NCBI RefSeq assembly: GCF_046244365.1
Contig: NZ_CP176395.1
Span: 6,200,001-6,264,000 of the forward strand
Direction: 5' to 3'
From: Paenibacillus_V sp046244365
Lineage (GTDB): Bacteria > Bacillota > Bacilli > Paenibacillales > NBRC-103111
Length of the DNA stretch: 64,000 nt
A model generated the notes under the pieces. It ran no database searches and was not told the DNA's origin. It worked only from the letters and a program-made list of their open reading frames with translations. Position numbers and translations under genes: made by a program. Every line of letters begins with the position of its first letter. Position 1 is the stretch's first letter. Positions 61,252 through 64,000 of this stretch are shown here, one piece after another.

Positions 61252-62658
61252 TTACCGATTTATCGGCCTTCCGATCGACAGTTTCCGAAAATTGGCTTCG
61301 TCAAGCGAAATGATGCGGTCCGGATGCCATTTGTAGAATGAAAAGGTTGCGTGATCGACAATTTGCCTCAGCTTTTGCCCCTCGGAATAATAGAAGCTTC
61401 CGTCAGGAGCCGCGAAGTATCTGTATTCGGGCAGTTCATATTCCTCCAGCGCGTTGCCGACTTGAAGAGCAGGCCAATATCCGTAATACAAGCTTGCAAG
61501 ATATTCATCGGGAACCGTTACGATCTCCTCAAAGGAAAACTTCAAGCCCGCGAAATCTTCGTAGCTATGAAAAGGAATCAGGCTGCCGTTTTCGATCAAA
61601 TAGGTACTGGAGTTAGAGCCTTTTGCAACGAACGATTTGGGAAAGTGGGCAGGGAAGCTGCCGCCGGCATTCAGCTGGATGCCTGTCGGAAACATAGCGA
61701 GGTCGTCATCCGCTATCGTCACGATTCGGTCAACGTCGTATCGCAGACAGTCGAACGTTGCGCGATCGAAAACCAGTCTTTTTTTTCCCCTTTCCAGAAA
61801 GTACACCTCCGGAGCCGAGCCTTTGACCAGTATGCCTCCTGGAATTCTGTTCGCTTTTCCAAGAAGTCTCTCGTTCTTTCTGGCCTCTTCCAGATTCTTT
61901 GGCAGAAACATATCATCGAGTACGTAGGCGATGCGGTCGGGATCGAAGCCCCATTTCTTGATGTACGAGATCCGGTTGATTCCGGCGATGCCCTTCATAT
62001 CGAGGCCTCCGCCTTTGAAGCCGGAGTTTCCCGCATGATAGACGAACGTATCGCCTGCAAGCAGCAACGAGTAGCCGGCCAGCATAGCCCTGTAGCTGTA
62101 GTCAGCATCTTCGTACACCCCGAAAATGAACTGTTCGTCCATCAGTCCGATTTGCTCGACGAGCGCTCTTCTGAACATGACGCAGAAACCGCTCAGGCAG
62201 GTCACTTCCTGCCATTTGGCCGGGTCATGCCGGTTGAATGCATCGGCAAACCGGTGATACTCCGCTTCGGTTGCGTATCCGGGATTCAGCATCTGTACCG
62301 GAATGACCCAGTTCGATCTCGGTCCGACAATTCCGACTTGGGGGCTGCTGAGAAGCGCCGCAAGCAGGTTATCCAACCAACGATGCGATACGACCGTATC
62401 GTTGTTGAGCAGTACGATCTGGTCGCCCCGTGCTGCCGACATCCCTTGATTGACTCCTGCGGCGAAGCCTTTGTTCTGTTTGTTTGCAATCAGTCTGATA
62501 TCGGGCATTTGCCGCAAATTGTCCAGCGTCTCGTCTAGCGATGAGTTATCAACGATGATAAGTTCGTAAGGCTGTTTCGTATAAGTACGGATACTGTTTA
62601 GACAAGCGAGCGTTTTTTGCCAGTTGTTGAACGTCAAAATCACGATGCTCGTCAGCAT
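61252..62658 (-). CDS. Family 2 glycosyltransferase with three C-terminal repeats
   Basis: 468 residues. Residues 1-255 are GT2: VILTFNNWQKT, DNSSLDETLD, VLLNNDTVVSHRW (the metal site), and GVYEDADYSYRAM. Residues 275-468 hold three ~55-residue repeats, each with an aromatic-rich segment and a V(D/E)-x-I(V)T(I/V)xD pattern: FLERGKKRLVFDRATFD, YLIENGSLIPFHSYEDF and FYYSEGQKLRQIVDHATF. Such repeats are seen in Gram-positive surface proteins and may bind carbohydrate. Confidence 0.85.
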   Translation of the reverse strand: MLTSIVILTFNNWQKTLACLNSIRTYTKQPYELIIVDNSSLDETLDNLRQMPDIRLIANKQNKGFAAGVNQGMSAARGDQIVLLNNDTVVSHRWLDNLLAALLSSPQVGIVGPRSNWVIPVQMLNPGYATEAEYHRFADAFNRHDPAKWQEVTCLSGFCVMFRRALVEQIGLMDEQFIFGVYEDADYSYRAMLAGYSLLLAGDTFVYHAGNSGFKGGGLDMKGIAGINRISYIKKWGFDPDRIAYVLDDMFLPKNLEEARKNERLLGKANRIPGGILVKGSAPEVYFLERGKKRLVFDRATFDCLRYDVDRIVTIADDDLAMFPTGIQLNAGGSFPAHFPKSFVAKGSNSSTYLIENGSLIPFHSYEDFAGLKFSFEEIVTVPDEYLASLYYGYWPALQVGNALEEYELPEYRYFAAPDGSFYYSEGQKLRQIVDHATFSFYKWHPDRIISLDEANFRKLSIGRPINR

Positions 62659-62780
62659 TGAGCCACACTCCTTTCATTATGGACTCCTCATCCGCATGTT
62701 CCTATTATCATATTAAAATAACGCTGCATAAGGCACGACGGTTTAACCGCTTCAGATACCCATATCTCTTATGCTTCGTC

Positions 62781-62812
62781 AAACGCAAACAACCCGCCAT
62801 GCCGGCGAGTTG
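62781..62812 (-). terminator. Terminator before the GT2 gene (end of the small-protein unit)
   Basis: In the leftward direction CAACTCGCC pairs with GGCGGGTTG and runs into TTTGCGTTTG. It follows the 118-residue gene. Confidence 0.65.
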
Positions 62813-62820
62813 CTAAGTGG

Positions 62821-63177
62821 TTATTTCCGATTAGGTTTCACGAGTCTTTCATTGAGCCATATTTTGCCCGGTCTGCCTTTTCGGATGCGGCTTATGCGGA
62901 TGCAGGCAATTTTCTCGGCCAATATCTTCTGGTAGCGTGCAAAAGCTCTCATTTGTCTCAGCAACTCCGGGTCGACCCCCGGTACGCCAGATTCCTTCCG
63001 TGAACCGCTATCGGCGGTCAATTCTCGGGATTGGCCGACATGTGTCCGATCGCCGTTATCCGCAGCCGACCGGACATCGGCCATCGATTCGATCATGCGT
63101 GCCAGCGCCCGCTGACTTCTTGCGAGAGACTGCAAAATATGCAGCTTCGCTTCATTTTGTTTTTGCCATGCGTTCAT
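62821..63177 (-). CDS. Small helical protein of unknown function (118 residues)
   Basis: N-terminal helix with LARSQRALARMIESMADV, a Ser/Gly/Asp-rich linker, then a second helix FARYQKILAEKIACI and a basic end. It shares the ALARMIES-type segment with two upstream neighbours. Start ATG overlaps the previous stop as TGATG, so it is translationally coupled. No known family. Confidence 0.65.
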   Translation of the reverse strand: MNAWQKQNEAKLHILQSLARSQRALARMIESMADVRSAADNGDRTHVGQSRELTADSGSRKESGVPGVDPELLRQMRAFARYQKILAEKIACIRISRIRKGRPGKIWLNERLVKPNRK

Positions 63178-63548
63178 CAGTCGTCTCCGTTATCATCGAA
63201 CATGTCGTCGTAGCCCGCCGAGTCGCCTTCGTTACCGCCTAAAACGATTTTCAGGTTTTTGGCGAGCCCTTGCTCCATCTTGGTCAATCCGTCGATCACC
63301 TCGATGACCGTATCGTGAATATCAAGCGTCTGCTTGTGAAGATCGTCGGGCGATTTATAGCGGGAAGGCTGCAGGTTACTGCAAATCCAATTTTTCGCTT
63401 TTTCCGCCTCGTATGCTTTCGCCTCCAGAATGGCGGCGATATTCGATTGAATTTTGGCCGAAGCCTCCAATATTCTTACATACGATTCGCTCCGTCCGGG
63501 CGGAGGATTGCTTTCTCGTCCGTTGTTTCTGCGTTTATTCCCCTTCAT
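63177..63548 (-). CDS. Small helical protein with acidic C-terminus (123 residues)
   Basis: Basic, Pro/Asn-rich start, a helical middle (YVRILEASAKIQSNIAAILEAKAYE) and a strongly acidic end (YDDMFDDNGDD). The AILEAK block aligns with its neighbours. Cytosolic by composition. No known family. It overlaps the upstream gene by 14 bp. Confidence 0.65.
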   Translation of the reverse strand: MKGNKRRNNGRESNPPPGRSESYVRILEASAKIQSNIAAILEAKAYEAEKAKNWICSNLQPSRYKSPDDLHKQTLDIHDTVIEVIDGLTKMEQGLAKNLKIVLGGNEGDSAGYDDMFDDNGDD

Positions 63549-63822
63549 TGCTGTTCAATTCCTTCATCACTTGCGTCAAGTTATCGGCCATCGCATCCTC
63601 TAGATCCGCCAAGCTGTTTAAGTAAGAAGTAAGGTTCTTCGTTACCGAAAGCGCAAAATCCGTTGTGCCTTCAAACCCTTCGACCGACGGATTTTCGTTC
63701 GGTATGGCCGTGATCAGTCTTGCCGCGTGAACGACCGATTGCCGCTTGGCTTCGATAATTCTTGCAAGCTCATGATGGGATTTGGACATATGATGGATGA
63801 TCGCCGTAATTTGCTGATCCAA
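63535..63822 (-). CDS. Small helical protein of unknown function (95 residues)
   Basis: Contains MSKSHHELARIIEAKRQSV, related to segments in the next two genes, and a second helix around LTSYLNSLADLEDAMADN. Start taken as the TTG at 63822, eight bases after GGGGG; an ATG further up is in frame but lacks a site. Function unknown. Confidence 0.6.
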   Translation of the reverse strand: MDQQITAIIHHMSKSHHELARIIEAKRQSVVHAARLITAIPNENPSVEGFEGTTDFALSVTKNLTSYLNSLADLEDAMADNLTQVMKELNSNEGE

Positions 63823-64000
63823 TCGAACAACCCCCGTCTGTAGGTGTGATGTAGCGGTGAAGCCGTGACGTGTCCTTATCCCCAGCATATGCATGCGATG
63901 CCTGTTGTGACTCCGCAGTTGTACGCGTTTGCTGCTCGAAAACCGTTCCCGGTCCGGATATTGGAAGCTCCACCTAAGGTTTTAAGGTTAAAACAACAAA

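Noticed and set aside
63770..63973. 67-residue reading frame at the right edge
   Set aside because: Starts at a GTG with no ribosome site and overlaps the start of the 95-residue gene; no recognisable sequence. It could be real only if data show it.

Overview
The window looks like chromosome of a moderately GC-rich, Gram-positive, endospore-forming member of the Bacillota, most likely Paenibacillaceae (Paenibacillus or Cohnella type). Support comes from GerE, GerM, a YhcN/YlaJ lipoprotein and CotS-type spore proteins, a YesM/YesN two-component pair beside an LplABC-type sugar importer, the B. subtilis-like gerM-rph-rdgB order, and the tig-clpP-clpX block. The genus is an inference from gene content only.

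Left part (1-14.3 kb). A cell-wall amidase converges with an operon read leftwards: tig, clpP, clpX, ispG and a DUF610 polysaccharide deacetylase. These cover protein quality control, isoprenoid synthesis and envelope work. A gene starting at the extreme left edge may be lonB. Next come a conserved protein of unknown function, a YesM sensor kinase, a YesN regulator, and a solute-binding protein with two permeases for an unidentified sugar.

Middle (14.4-44.8 kb). This part holds two tRNA genes, lepB, a HisJ-type phosphatase, asnB, a divergent HxlR regulator/old-yellow-enzyme pair, rdgB, rph, gerM and mntH. The mntH leader carries two MntR-type boxes, an intrinsic terminator and a possible leader ORF. 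Further right are a lactamase-fold hydrolase with a methyltransferase, a cyclic-nucleotide-binding domain fused to a DASS anion transporter, gerE, a TIM-barrel sugar isomerase, envelope and spore lipoproteins, and an RND efflux pump with its TetR regulator and three operator-like sites. Serine dehydratase genes follow, then two gene remnants (a class III adenylate cyclase and an IS3-family transposase), a DUF4838 protein with an AraC regulator, and fabH with a perfect FapR operator.

Right part (45-64 kb). About 19 kb, almost all read leftwards, is devoted to a surface glycan. It contains CotS- and CotSA-like proteins, four predicted glycosyltransferases plus a methyltransferase-glycosyltransferase fusion, an ATP-grasp ligase, a PHP-domain protein, a PIG-L deacetylase, and rfbF-rfbG-rfbH with an epimerase and a reductase. 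The last five suggest a CDP-3,6-dideoxyhexose, possibly of ascarylose type. Three of the enzymes carry very basic tails. The edge holds three small related helical proteins. A spore-surface role is inferred from the CotS/CotSA neighbours.

The least explained features are two intergenic arrays of short repeats at 14,992-15,135 and 32,612-32,796. Their sequences are unrelated, yet both repeat at steps of 52 and 62 bp, close to whole helical turns. The mntH leader, the sensor-transporter fusion and the basic-tailed glycan enzymes are the next best leads.
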